Under the pieces are notes generated by a model, which saw only the letters and a program-made list of their open reading frames with translations, did not search any database and was not told the origin of the DNA. The position numbers and the translations under genes are program-made. Positions 13,101 through 28,100 of a DNA stretch of 64,000 bases are shown here, piece after piece. Within the stretch, counting starts at the first letter, position 1. Every line of letters begins with the position of its first letter. Source of the stretch: Epiperipatus broadwayi (taxonomy: Eukaryota > Onychophora > Udeonychophora > Euonychophora > Peripatidae); assembly GCA_028023455.1 (NCBI GenBank), contig JAQFVV010012397.1, positions 2,225,501 to 2,289,500 of the forward strand, in the 5' to 3' direction.

Positions 13101-16100
13101 AACATTCTCTTGGATTCATTTATGAGATTATTATCTTTTCTTAACTTCGCCCAATAGCCCAGAAAATTTAGTCAAAATTTCGCTAAACCTTTCATAAAGA
13201 AATATTAAAACATACAAATAATTTATGTATTTTAACTAAACAAATTATTTAATGTAGATATAAACATTATTAATATTTAAAAAAAAATCCCATTCTATTG
13301 TTGTAACTCATAGTTCATTAATGGTTAAATGCAATCCTAAATGTATGTTTAAAGTTCACTAATGTCTATAGTTCAATCAATAAATAAAGTTTCCATTACC
13401 CTGATCAATCAGTGAACGTCCATAAGCATTTCTTCGTATGTGTTGGGAGTTTATTTTCAGCAACTAATTTTGTTCCATGGCTAGCTCCGCTTTCTCCTAT
13501 GTGGTTTGATGTTCCTTGAGGTGGTTTCACGGTTCGATGAAGATCTAGGAATAGGTGAGTAACCCGTCTGGGGACGGATTCTATTTCGTTTAGCCTTCGA
13601 TTTTTTTTTTTTTTATATAATAGTTCTTTTTTCATTAAAAAAACTAATAATTAAATACACAATAGGTTTTTCTTTCTATTTATAGTCTTTTTCTTCATTG
13701 TCTTTTTTTTTTGATCATGTTCCCGGCCAGTGATTGCATTCCATTAATTTTTTTGTTTTTAACACCTTGCTAACCAGAAGTCACCACAATATAATTAATT
13801 AGAATTCTTTTCTCTCTCCCCTCCCTTCAGATTAGAAAATTAAAATAATTAATTACGAAATTGTTTCCAAAAACTTGTAAATTTTTTTCTATCACTTTCA
13901 ATTTTATCTCTCAATCCAATTAAAAAAATAACTAATCTACCATTTTGCTTTTTTTTTTTTTAAATCCCAATAAATAATACCAAAAAAAAAACTTTCTATG
14001 CACGCAGCTTTTATTTCCTATTTTCTACTTTATGAATATGTGTATATACATATATTTACATACACACAGAGAATATAATTTGAGCCGATCGAAATTATCG
14101 GCTCAATATATTCTTATTAATTTCCATTTTTGTTTTAAAAATTTCAAATTTTCTATCACCAATAATATTTTTTCACTATTTTATAAATTTCTATATTATG
14201 AATAAACTTATGTGAACAAATAATTATTTTTAAACTTGTTATAAATCTTCTTAATTAACTGAGTCAAAATGTCTACCAGATTATAAAAAAAACAATATAT
14301 GTATTTACTTTGATTACAATAGTTTTACATTTAGCAAAAACCATATCCATAGTGCTTCTTGAATTTTTGATATACGAAATATTGTAATCGTTCATCCATG
14401 AGTGTTAATGACTTATTCAATAAAATTTTTGAAAGCATATTTGCTGTAATTAATAACAGTGATATTTTACATGATAATTACTGTAATTTTGTTTTTTCTT
14501 TTTTATAAATTACAATAATAAAAGCATATTTAAAATCAGTAGCACAAATTCATGGGACAGTATATGATCGTATTTTAAAATTTCCTGTTATTTCATTAGG
14601 ATCTGTAGTCTTTCTGGTTTTAAGTTTACAAAGAACTGTTTTAATTTTATCAAGCAGTCATTTAAATCCTTATATCATTATTCAAACAGTGATCAAATTA
14701 TTTTTTAGATCTATTCAAAATGTCATTATCATATAAAAATGTATCATCCATTGATTTACATGTCCATATGTTGCTTTAAATACATAAAGAATGTAAATAT
14801 ATATATGTAAAGAAACTATGATTATTAAATGACTCTTATGTTTTTGGATTTTAATTCATGATCATTCTTGTTTTACTTTTAAATACTCATTTTGCTTATG
14901 TTTTATTTTTTTTATTTTATGAAATACAAAATACTATATTTTCTTTTAATCAAGCTACTAATAATATAATTATAATCAGAGAATCAGTAAAGATTTTTAT
15001 TTGTTTAGTGAAGCCAAGAATAGGTGTACTTGTAAGAATGACAGCACAATTTTAATCTGCATCTGTTTTAGCATGTTGCTCACTGTAGGTGTTGACAATT
15101 TACATATATATAATAGCCAACTTTTCCTGTCTTCATTTTTATTGAAAATTAGTTAGTGATGAAATTTTTTTATACAAATTTCCCTATTTTAATTTTAGAT
15201 TTTTTTCAATAGATAGAATCTAAAATCTTCATAAATATTGCTTTCAAATGATGAATTTAGATAATCATTTATTTCAGCCAATTTTAACAACAACAAAAGA
15301 TTATTTACTGTCATAAAATAAATGCAGGGAAGAAGGACAAGTATCAAAGTAGTAAAATAATTGGATCAATCATTTGCAACTATGGCATTTTTTTTATATA
15401 ATATGTATAGATGGAAAAAATTGTATTATTTTTTATTGTTATTATTTCTGGAGATGTATAGAATAAAGATATAATAAAAAATACATGTTTTTTAAAGCAA
15501 ATGTTGAAATACTGAATGAATAATTACACAAACACACAAAATATTTCATATATATTATAAACTTCCTGCAGCAAGTAGATAGCTAGGTAGTAATATCTTT
15601 GAAAACTAAATAGATCACTTTTTTATTTTATTTCTGAATATATCAGTAATAAAATTATGTTGAAAAAAACAAACAACATAATAACCATAGTTATTACTAA
15701 ATTTAAGAGAAATTTACACACCATTATCAGGATAAATTGTTTTTAAATGTTTTTTTTTTAAAAATTAAAGTAAAAATTTATATTCTTAAATGGAATCTAA
15801 TTATTAAACATAAAGTAAAATCACATGATTATAATATAGTCTGCATTAAATTCACTTGTATGATAAGCACTTTGATGTGATTCAAGAAAAAATTAAGTAT
15901 GTTTGTAATGCAACTGAAGTGTTGTGTAAACAAAATGTAAAGTCCTTAAGATATAATCCACGTAATTTAATATATTATAATGGTCAGGGAAGGGATGACT
16001 TTTACCCTATCTGATGTACAGGTCACCACTAGGCTATTTGAACCTAGAAAATTTATAATGTAGACAGATACACCTTGGAAATAAATCCATTTTTTATATT

Positions 16101-19100
16101 TTTATTGACCGTTAACCCATGCCACTAGCTCAAGGAGATGCAGAGATTTAATATATAAACTTTTATTAAATGTATTTTTAATATTAAAAATAAAATAAAA
16201 TTAGCTGCTGCCAGTAATAACATACACAAACATTCATTGTCACATATATATAAATTTAAGTTTGAGGAATAAATTAATTTTACTTTAATTTGTTATTATT
16301 TTATACTTCAGTTAAAATCTGCGCAGATGGATAGTTTATTTAATTTTGTTTTAGAATGTTGAGCATAGATAAGCTACATAAATTGCGCAATTAAAACTGT
16401 TCAAAACATCCAACCTCAGGCTAAAAGTTCATAGCTAAACCAACGCTTGCTTCCTGATATACAGACGCAACCAATGCAATATGTAGATGTTAGCATAAAA
16501 CCACGCTGACAGGAAGGTGTGTCTGCAGCATGATATTATTTAAAAGAATTGATCTTCATCCAGTACAGGAACGTGCATTTGTCTGGCGAAGGAATCATAT
16601 AAAACATTAAAAGAAATGCTGCGTCAGGAGGGAGAGCGGTCTATTACCGACTTATAGTCCCTATCCATAGAGTGAAACGGGATCAATGTCGCAGGAAATA
16701 CTATCCATTGCAACACGATGACTACACCTTTGGGTCATGCATTCACTTGGGCACATTGCTCTGAATGCTAACACACTTCACATTACATTGATATAAACAC
16801 CCATATATCTCGACCAGCATTGACTCAACTACAAAACAAATAGTCTGAAATTTAAACCCCTCTAAACTAACAAACTTTAACAAATCTATGCAGCCATCTA
16901 CACCCAACTTAAATTTAATACATTAGCTAACAGATAAAAATAAAGAAAAGAAAAATTGAAATGATTAGCAAGCATATACATAAAAAAAAAAATAATACGG
17001 GATTTAGACTTCTTTTAAGTCAGATAAGAGTTTATTTAAAAGTTATATTTTTTTACGGATTAACTATTTATTGAAGATATATTAAAAAAAAAAAAGTTCC
17101 ATACTTTCCATGAGAGATCTTTATGATTCTTCCGGAATTAATGAAATCCTTCGCTGATTATATTATTTGCTAAAAATTTTTAGGAGACATAACCACTACA
17201 AGCCATTCATTTGGTCAGAAACTGTCATCGGGAGGTCTCAGCTGGTGCATGCAAAGCAAACTCTTTATCGCAAGACCCCTACATCACGGAATCCGCAATA
17301 CAGCTGCAAGATTAATAGTCAGATTTTTAATAACAAATAATGAATTCAATAATTTTTTTTTTATAGTATTAGGCCTCCTTATCATAAATTTTACGGATCC
17401 ATCGAACATGACATCACTGATCCTAAGGTCCGGATGTTTTTCTTTCTGGCCCATGCATCGCTTGTAGCTTGCATTGGTCAATCTTTAATTTTTTTCATTC
17501 TCTTATCTTACCTTTCAATTATTTAAATGCCCCAAGGGCTAGTTTGCTTTAAATTAATAAAACAATCATTTCCATTTACTAGGATTAAACATGATTCTTA
17601 AAATAGAAATTCATTAACATTTATTTTTATTTTCTTTTATATAACTTTTTACTAAAAATACTAATTTTTAGATCTTTACTTTTTTTTTACAAAAAAGTAC
17701 TTCTAAATACTTTTTTTAAAAAAGTTTTACAGCTATGCGATATATATATGTTACACATAACTCTTAACTTTCTTTTAGTTTTTAATAAATCAATTTTATT
17801 TAAGATTTATTTCCCCCTTTTATTTTAATTTTAAAATAATGTAACGGCATATGTATACCATTACAATATATACAATAATTGAAATGCTTATTGTTAGAGA
17901 ATTTATATTAAGTTTGAACACTGGAAATGACATAGCTGGAGTGTGATTTTTGGACTCTGAGGTCTTAAAGTTTGCCACTCTACCACCTTCTATACGACAA
18001 TTTAATTATGTCATGCAAGAATGTATCATCTAATATCGAATGCATATACTATTTGCAATAAATATGTTTTAAATTTAATTAATTATACCATTTTAAAATA
18101 AAATCCCAGCTTGTTAATATTATTGAAGTCGTAGATTCCTCAATCAGTCAATTTTCATTAATAAAATACAGTATACTAAATGTTTTTAAAAATTGTTTTT
18201 TGGTTTTTAGTAATAATAAATATGCTGAAATGATCACTTTTACTTGTATCATTGTAATTACAAAAAATTGAATATTTTTTTTTCTTTGACACACTCAATA
18301 CAGGGGAAAATAGTTCAACTGCTAGTGATGAGAGCTTTAGCTATTCTGGCTATTTTAAAAATAGCTAGAAATTTATTTACTGATTAATAATTGGATGGCT
18401 TGTTGGTTTGGTTATAAGTCACCTATCTGAAAGATAAATTATAAGCTTGTCTAGAACCTGAAAAAATTTCTGAGCTCTACCCAGCTAGATTCCAATTTCA
18501 AATGATAGATTTAACAGACAAAATACAGATCACTACACTATTAAAAATTAATTATATGAACATATATGCATATAAATAAAAATTTTAGTTAGTAGTTAGT
18601 TAGTTCTTGAAATATGTTAATTATTTTGAAATAGAATTTATGGTGTGAAAAAAAAAAAAAAACACTTTGTTTTGTAATTTCAAATTACATTTTTCAAAAT
18701 ATTTATATTAATTTTTATTTTTATTATTAGGAGAAGTTTTAAGAGGTGATAGAATTGTAAATACTCCTTATGAGGTAATTATCAAACATTTTCAACTTTT
18801 ATATTCTTCTATCATTATTGAGTATCTAAAGATTGCCTTTTTAAATATATTTGGTTAGTTTTTAAACGTTTTATTAAAAATGTAATATTTATATTTAAGA
18901 TTAAACTGGTATATTTATTTTAATAATTTTCTTGATAAAAATACACTTTTTTTATTTTGCTGAAAATACTAGAATTTTCAAAGCAGTGGCTTTTAAATCT
19001 TTATAATTGAATGCAGAATGTTTGATTAGAGTATATTTAAAATATATTAACATTTCAAAACAAGAAAGCAAATATGAAATTATTTTGATGTAGGAATATT

Positions 19101-22100
19101 TTTTGATAACAATATTAAAGAAATTAAATCAGTTAATTAGTATTGCCAAAGAGGCTGCAATTTTAACAAAGTTGATTAAGTAAGCTTTAACATCAAGCTT
19201 ATTTTAACTAAACTAAACTTTTCCTCAAACCAATGTTATCTTTTACATTTAATTTTTTTTTTTAAATGGCAAAGCTGTTGCAAAAACAAAAAAATTGAAA
19301 TGAATCACAAGAATTGTTTTTAATAAATTCCAAAGAAGATATAGACTAATTTTTAATTAGCTATCTTGGCAAAATAAAACTGAATCTAGTGATAATATTA
19401 TGGAACTAGCCAACAATTAAGGAAGCAGATTAACTAGATGTAAAAATGAAATAAAAGTTCATTTGATTTTGTTTATGACAATACTTCTTCCAGCGTATAA
19501 TTTCTGTTAACTCCGAGAAAATTATGGATGAAAAGTAGCATAGCCGATGATCTAACTTACCTGCTTCAAAAACTAGAGGAATTTTTTTTTAAATAAACAG
19601 AATGCAAACATTTTTTTAAAAAAACAAATTGGTAATAATATAAAAGTATACAATTTTCCTAATAATACTTTTCACTTTATGCCAGCTTTCTTTTTTGTTT
19701 TAGTATATACATTTTGTGATATTTAATGTTATTCCTTCTATAGATGAGGGAAATGTAAAGACACAGACATATCAGTTGTGATGCTCATAATTTTATTTTC
19801 AGATGTTATCACTCTTATATTATTCTGTTCCTACATGAAAAAAAATCATTAAATTGATCCATGCAAGTACATATAGAACTACAATAAGATACAATAATCA
19901 ATACAGCAATGTCATATTGTCTAAATATTGGTAATTCCACATTATTTTATATATGATTTTTGATATATTAAGCTACTAATAAATTATTTCATCATGAAAA
20001 ATTAATTACTGAATGAATACAAGAGTTATTTTTTCAATTTAATCCTGTTCGTCTGAAACTGCTGTGGTTTTAGATGAATTTGTTTTTTTGAAAATTATTT
20101 TTTTTTACTTAATTGTTTTTGAAAAGGATCAGTTAATTGATTTTCAAGTTTTTTTTTATTTTACAATCAGTGTAAAGAAAATCAACCATGTCTAATGAAT
20201 AAGGTGCACTCTTCAAGTCCATTGCATTCTTATCATTTTTTAGTTGATTTGAACAAGAAAGTCTAGAGAATAAATTATTTAAATTTTTTATATAGTTAGG
20301 ACTATTTTTCTTTTTTTATTGACTTCATATATAATAGCAAAAGAAAAACTCACCCATATGTCTAGCAAATTCTTGAATTAAGAAGCTATTTATTATATGA
20401 TAAAAATCCCTGACTCATGATGTTGAGATTGCCCATATATAATATTATTGCAAATTTTTAAGATTTATAGTTCACGTCAACATTGGTAAACACATAATAA
20501 ATTTATGGATAGAATACAATTTTTTTTATATCGGTATTATTGATTCTGGTGTGGCAAAACTCTTAATGCATTTGTGAAATAATCTATTGATGGCACATTG
20601 TAACAAGACTCTACAAGATTAATGTGAATTATTTCTTCCAACTAATGAAAATAATGGCTGCATGGTTTACCATTAAATGAAAGAAGATCTTTAGATTTTT
20701 TTTTTTTGAGATCTTAAAGGAACCAAGCAGAACAAATTCCTGATGCTTCTCCTTATGTTCTTGTTTTGCAGCTGTTATTTCTATATGAATATTCAAATAG
20801 TAAACAATTGTGTAGCTGCTAACAAACAAATAAATCAGCTAGATCAATGAATTTAGAGGCGTTTTCCTCTGACTTTAAAACGAAGAAACACTATGGTCTT
20901 ATGTTTCAGTTAAGTGATAGTTCATAACTGAAGTGTCAATTGAGATTTTTTTAAGGCAGAATGAATGTGTGTGTGTAATTAACTTTTTTTTACAAAAAAA
21001 AATATATTGTAGATATTCACAATTATAATACCTAAAATTAAATTATGGCTCTTATAGGCAACAATTGATGTGCAAAGGCAGAAGTGCTGAGAATTCCTTA
21101 ATTGCAGACCCAGACTGCCATTCATTCCATGATCTTTTATTTAAATACCTACAATTGCAGATCACTTTCAAGTGAATGAATATTGCATGAATTGGAAAAG
21201 GAACTGTCTAGTATTAAATAGGATATTATTGGATTTTGTGAAGTTAGAAAAAAAGATGACGAGACAATTGATTTAAAAATTGAACATATACTTTATTATA
21301 AAAACAGGGCCGGTGCAAAGTTACCTGGCACCTCTAAGCAAAGGAAAATTCACACTTCCCTTAGCCAACTTGGTTGAGATAACGCAGGTAATCGCGGATC
21401 ATGATCAGAAACTGGTTTGAATGGAAACAGGCATCGGTGGAGATTTAAAGTTCACTTACAGGCAAGTATCTTTTTTGAACAGTACACATATTCGACCCAG
21501 ATGGTTCAAGCTTTGGCATAGTGAGTGGGATATGAGATTTCCAGAGGTATGGAGAAGCAAACGATCTGCTCCTTTATCCCGACATTATTTATTTCACGAA
21601 ATAAACTAACATGAAATATGTTAGCACTCTGATATGATTCAAATCTAGAACCAGAATCCCTGATAGCCAAAAATGTAACTATTTATATGTAATGCGAGTA
21701 TTTAAAGAATGCTGCCTTGAGGCAAGATATTTTATCCATTTCACACTTCTCTAGAAACAGGACATAATCTTTTATTTCCATTACATTTTTGTTTAGATTT
21801 TAATCTGATCAAATTCTGGCCAGCCATTGTTTCAAACTCACTTTACTTGGTTATATCTTAAATTGACTTATATTTCCATATATGGTATGAAAAGACCAAT
21901 CGATAGCTAAGGAAATTTTACTTAAATTGATCTACATTTCCATATATGATATGGAAAGACCAATTAATTAGCAAAGTAAAATTTAATTAAAGAATCTTTT
22001 GTATTTATAACATTTTATACATTTTTTTAGAATGATACAATGATTCTCCAAAATCTCAAGATCTACTGATTGCATTGTGACTTTTAAATGTCGATTTTAT

Positions 22101-25100
22101 TTTATATAAATTATAAAAAACTTTATTTACAGTATATAAGATTATTTATTTATCCTACATATTTTTACATACCAATTAAATATGTAAAAGAGCTTAAAAT
22201 TTCTTGATAATTTATAATAAAAAAAAATAAATGTTTTTTTTCATAATTAATTTTTTATAAAATATTTAAATTTAGTAAAGTTCCATTTAAATTCGTGTAT
22301 CTATCATAACATTTTTCATGTTTGATCGTCCTTCAATTATGCACTAGGTGCGTGCGTTAATCAAGCTATGAAGGACAAAAATGTTTCACTCATATTTCTA
22401 AAAAACATAGCTATATTTCCTGATTAGCTCGGCCTAAAAATTATTATGATTTCAATTGCTGGGAGAATCAGTTTTTAATTTATAAAAGAGAGCGCCAAAG
22501 TCGTTAGACTCACTGATTCCGCGTCAAGCATATCGTAACTTATAAAGTTATAATTACGAGATTTGGATTAAGATTTCCCGTCAGCTTATTCCAAGAAAAA
22601 TATTCTTCCTGGACTTAATTAAGAAATAAGAATATTGGCAAGATAATTTATATACTACTCTAAAGCTTAATAATAAAAATCTAACACTCAAAATTAACAA
22701 CGTAACTAACTAAAAAATTAGGCACATTCAATGAAAGTTTTTTTTTATATTGGTAGTAAAAATTTATTACAACACATTAAGCATTTAAACACCTATAATA
22801 ATAAAATTATAATATTGGAAAGAAACACATGCATACTCAGATAATTATTTTAACCATTTGAATTCAAATATCTTATTTTGAAGTATTAGCTAATCTCTCT
22901 TCTTTTTGTCCATGATAACAATTAATTATTTAAAATTCAGTTCGCAAATCTTTTATCTAGATAGAAATTATGGCCATTAACTTACTGGTAAGTTTCAAGT
23001 GTTTACGTAGGTGATTGCTGTTCTTAGTAGTCTGATTCCTTTCGATGGATAGTCCGCAGTACTGTTTTTATAGTTTCATTTCTTCCATATCTTTGATCCT
23101 GATCGAGGCAAAGTTAGACGAAGATTTAGATGACTTTCTGAGAGAAGGTGTCGGCGAATGATCTGGTTCTACTCGCACATATGGAATAGGTTCATTTTAG
23201 ATCTAAGTGTCAACATTTTATTCTTAATTTTAAAAAAATGCAACACACGAGAACTTGACCAAAATAAAAAAAGCCCATTTCCAACATTGTTTGCTCCTTT
23301 TATAGTCCAAATCATTTTTGAGAAGTCCTGCGCATATTTTCTTTATCCTTTGTTTTATTATTCTATAATCTTCCACATTTTTTTTTTTTTCAGCTACAAA
23401 GTTTTTTTTTTTATGGATTATTTTCGCCATCTTTAATTAGTTTTGGAAACTTTGATTGTAATCTGCATGTGGAAGGTCTTTTACTATCTGAATTAATTAA
23501 TCTGTATGCACTTTCCAATATCAACATTATTTTGATTAAATTACATAGATAAATAAGAAAAACAAAAATTAACTTTCATTGTATGTTATACTACTTAAAA
23601 AACAAAAAAAATATCTTTTAAACGATCTTTGTATTTTACTTTCTTTGAAGAAGTCTTTTTTTTTTAAATATTACACAATTCCAAATGTATATTTGTACCA
23701 TCTATAAATAAACAGTACACTATATATATATGTTATCACCTATTTCTAAATACTGGTGCTAATTACATATAAGTTGGGTTCAAACCTGTGTTAGTAGTTA
23801 TATAATTAGCAATAGGTGAAACACAAATATGTAGAACCATATTTACAGCTTTAATATAGTCTTCAAATCATGAAGTGTAGTATAAAATATATATATATGA
23901 AGAGTAACAATAAGAGATTGAAAACAAAATACATGGGTGAGAGATCAAAGACATATCACTGCCATCATTGAAAGAATTAAAAGACTGAAATAGACATATT
24001 GTTAAAAGAGATGATCATAAATGGGCAGCTGAAATTTTAAATTGGATCCCAAAAGATTGTAATAATTTTAAAGGAGATCATATGTAAGATGGATGGATGA
24101 AATGTGCAACTTGGGGATAATAGATTTCCTTTATATGTTTTTGGTAATATGTTTATGATTTTATCCTTCCACAAGTGGATAGAAACCAGTCCCTACTTTG
24201 CATGAGAATGATGTGAAAATTATGCTACAGAAATATTCATTATTAGGATAAATTTGGTTTAATGGCATTTAAAATATGCTCATTGTCTACAGTATTTTAA
24301 AATGTTAGATTAATTAAATACAAATTATGATGTCTTAATTACATTATAAAAAAAATATGATTTGAAAAGAAATGAGAAGTATGATATGCCTTTGAATGTT
24401 TAAAAGTAAAAGAGGAAAAAGTGATTTATAGGAAATTGCATTATTGTTTAAGATAAAAGATAAATAAAAAATCAGTTTTATTTTCATGAGTCTTCTGCCT
24501 AAAGATTCAGGTTTTTTTCTCTAAATAATCAAGATTTAGCTAAGACAAAACCCTATTTCTGAAACTATTTAAAATTATTTAAATAATGTACTTATAAACT
24601 TAAGTAAAATAGAGTTATGTATGCTAATTTGTATTTTCATGAGTCTTCTGTCTAAAGATTCAGGTTTTTATTTTCTAAATAATAAAGATTTAGCTAAGAC
24701 AAAACCATATTTGTGAAATCATCTAAATTTAGAATTATTTAAATAACGTACTTATAAACTTAAGTAAAATAAAGTTATGTATGCTAATTTGGACAATAAT
24801 CTTAAGGGCAAATCCAGATGTTCTCTGTAAATTAAGATGAAGATTAAAGTCCACTCACTTTGTAGATATAATTAGGTTAGAGATGGATAGTATACTCATT
24901 TCCTAGAGCATTGCTATATTGATTCCAGCATTTTGAGGTAGAATTATTACTTTAATTTTAGCATTAAAGTATTTCCATGCAGAGAAAATATTAATTGCTT
25001 GTATAATATTATATCCCAAGTTTGACATTAGCAAGATGATGGATGGCCTAAGATATCGTATGACATCCTGTAGCCATTTGAATATTAACAATAACAAAAT

Positions 25101-28100
25101 CATATATTATTAATTATCAGCTCTGAAAACTATTACCTAATAACAATAGTATTCATCTGATTCTTATTAGATATGTGTTAGCTACATCAGGATATGCGCA
25201 TTTATATATTTCATTCTTAACTTTAAAAAATATGCAGTAATTAAAACAGTCTAAATTAAATTTAAATATTCACAATGTGTAGTTAATTAAAGCATTAGCC
25301 TTCTCTAATACGCATCCAATCCTATGCCACATTAAATGACCTCTAATAACCCAGAGTATAAATCAAAATCATTCGTGAGTAGCTTACACATAAAATCAAA
25401 ACACATGTGATTTCAGTAGGCTGACTTTATTTTATTCAAAACTTTAGGCAGATTGCAATTTTATACGTATTCTCTATTGAACCAGGTGGAGTATTTTCTA
25501 GATCACTGAGGGAGGAAACATAATCTATAAGCACTTTTGACTCTTTAAATAAAATAACTTGTGAAACTTTTATACAAAAAATTATGATACAATTATTTAT
25601 TCTTAATATATTTGATCTACACCAAGGCAATTTAAATATTGCACCACCACAGCCTCTTAGGCAGAGAAGAGAGTACCCACAGATTACCTGTATCCAAGCC
25701 GAGCTATATATATCAGATATATAAATACGGCTATGTTTCCAGAACACGGATGTCTTCTCGGCTGCAGAATTCACCTATTTTCCGGGCGCCAGTCAGTTAC
25801 CCAAAGATAAATGACATGCTTTGAATGATTGGCAAACTAATTCAGCGCCTAAGATATCCCAACTAGCTCAGTCAAAAGGAATATTATAGTATACTGTTAC
25901 TTTATTTAGTGGTAAAAGAATTGATCGCCAAGCATTAAGTTTAAAGATAATTTATTTTAGCTAAATACTTTTTATAATTTTTAAACTACTTTTATAAAAT
26001 CTTAATTAGTCTAACAATGATATTCTATATAATGACCACACACATTCTCAATTCATACAATAAAATATAAGATAACATGAAGCATTAAATAAATACATGG
26101 AATTAATATATGTTAAAGTAAACACACACATCAATAGTTCGTTTTATGCGGTTATAGAGTTTATTTATTAATTGACTTTGGGAGGCTTCAAATTATTGCA
26201 ATGGCTACTTTAATATCAGAAATGGAAATAAGAAATGTTATTCATTACCTATAGGATTTTGGACGTTGAATTCTTCTGTTTGCTCCTTCAGGTTTTATGG
26301 AGATTCCTATGCTTATTATTTCGTGGCACTATTCTTTAAGATAGTTAGATATCTCTGGCGGTTTTTCAAGTTGTTAGGCAGGCATCACTTTTACTGGGCA
26401 GGCCACTGCTGGTTTCATCGGACTCAGGCTGGAGCAAGGGCATATGATTCCAATGGTTGTTAGCACTGCATTGTCCGGGTAAATACTGATTGACTGAATT
26501 GATTGAAGAACTGATAGTCTGAACTGATTGACCGATGAAAAACGACTATTTATGTGATGACCTGTTGTCGCTTTGTTAATTAGTTTTTATATCTGTCAGC
26601 TATATCTGTTGTTGGAATTCATCCACCGTTTTTGATTACATTCTTTTGATAAGATTTTGATCCTGTTTTCAGTTGGTAGCCATTGCTAATTTGTTGTTTT
26701 GTGGATTTTTTTTTTATTAGTAGCCATTGCGAATTTTGTTTTTATATAGCTTACAATTGTATTTAAATCGTTGAGTGATATTCCAATTACACAATTTCAT
26801 TTGTTTTTCTTTTTAATATTTTTAACACGCACACATTTATCACTCGTTATTTACGCACATGTATATTTTATTAACACGCACACACTTTACCATACTTCTT
26901 TATTTTTAAAATCAACTCGTTATAAACAATCTTATTTATTTTATGAAAAAAAGAGTGTTTAGTTTTTAAGATTTCCTTTTTTTTTTATTTAACTTAAATG
27001 AAAAGAGATATTTTTAATTATTTGAAAATCAACTACTTTCAGCTTGTCTAAGTTATATTTTCTAACCCCTTCTAATTAATAAATGACATTTGTACGAATA
27101 ACTTTTTAAACTCTCAGATTTTCTCTCTCTTTTTTTATGGAATGCTTTAATTCAATTATTTATGAACAGCTTAGTGATTTTATTATTTATTAATCAAGTT
27201 TAAAACTTTATGTTGTTTTAAGAGGAATTTTTATTTTTTTGATAATTGTAAACACAATTTTAATGAGCACTCTCAGTAGCGTTACACTATATATACATTT
27301 ACAGTGAGATCCCATAGATTTTTATTCGCCATATTTATAATTATATATTCTTGCATATCTCCCCATAAACATATAACTTCCGCATTTGAATTCACATGGT
27401 CAATGATTTTGATTTGTATTTCTGATTTATAGAGATCCAATTATGCTATTGTACTTTCATAGGCATGGTATTGAATGCACACTTACAGAATGTTAATGTT
27501 GTGAATATGTAAATTTAATTAGCCTGTTTTATTATTGCCTACACTTTAAAAGTTAGGGCAAAATATATGCAACACATATCTTAACTTGGTTAATATATAC
27601 TCCTAATAGACTAATCATTTAAATTCTGCCATTATTAACCCATTATAAAGAATAGACATAGCCTTCAGAGATGGACCTGACTAATTAATAATAAAAGATT
27701 TTGTAATAATTATTCAGAGAAGGCTCTCAAGTATTAGGTTAAAAATAAGTCACATAAAAGGGAATTTTATTTTAATTGAATGACTGTAAAGTAAATGAAT
27801 TTATAATAAAACCATTTTGTTTATTTAATAGATTTCAATCTTTAGCATTTATTTACTGTTGTCTTTTTTGTCAAGTGATACTTTTTTAGAATCTGTGTTC
27901 TCCATGATCTAGAGACATTAATTTAAGTATTAGTGATGAATATGACTTAGTAGGTGTATATGGTTAAAATCCTCTTCAATAAACTATCATATAGTATCTC
28001 TTAAGCTGAAAATGCCAAAATCAGGAAATATTTGCATAGTTATTAATCTAAGATGCATACGATTTTTTTTAAAGAATCCATTTGCTTTCAAATGGAGCAA

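Noticed and set aside
13500-13600. rRNA- or tRNA-like look (GGTTCGATGAAG, GAGTAACCCGTCTGGGG)
   Set aside because: Only short chance resemblance. No extended rRNA match and no A box at proper spacing.
25436-25774. 112-codon minus-strand frame as a possible gene
   Set aside because: It spans a GC-richer patch that looks like an old insertion and resembles no known protein.
26266-26463. Aromatic and Arg-rich 65-codon frame
   Set aside because: No homolog recognised, no splice signals, lies in an unassigned GC-richer patch.
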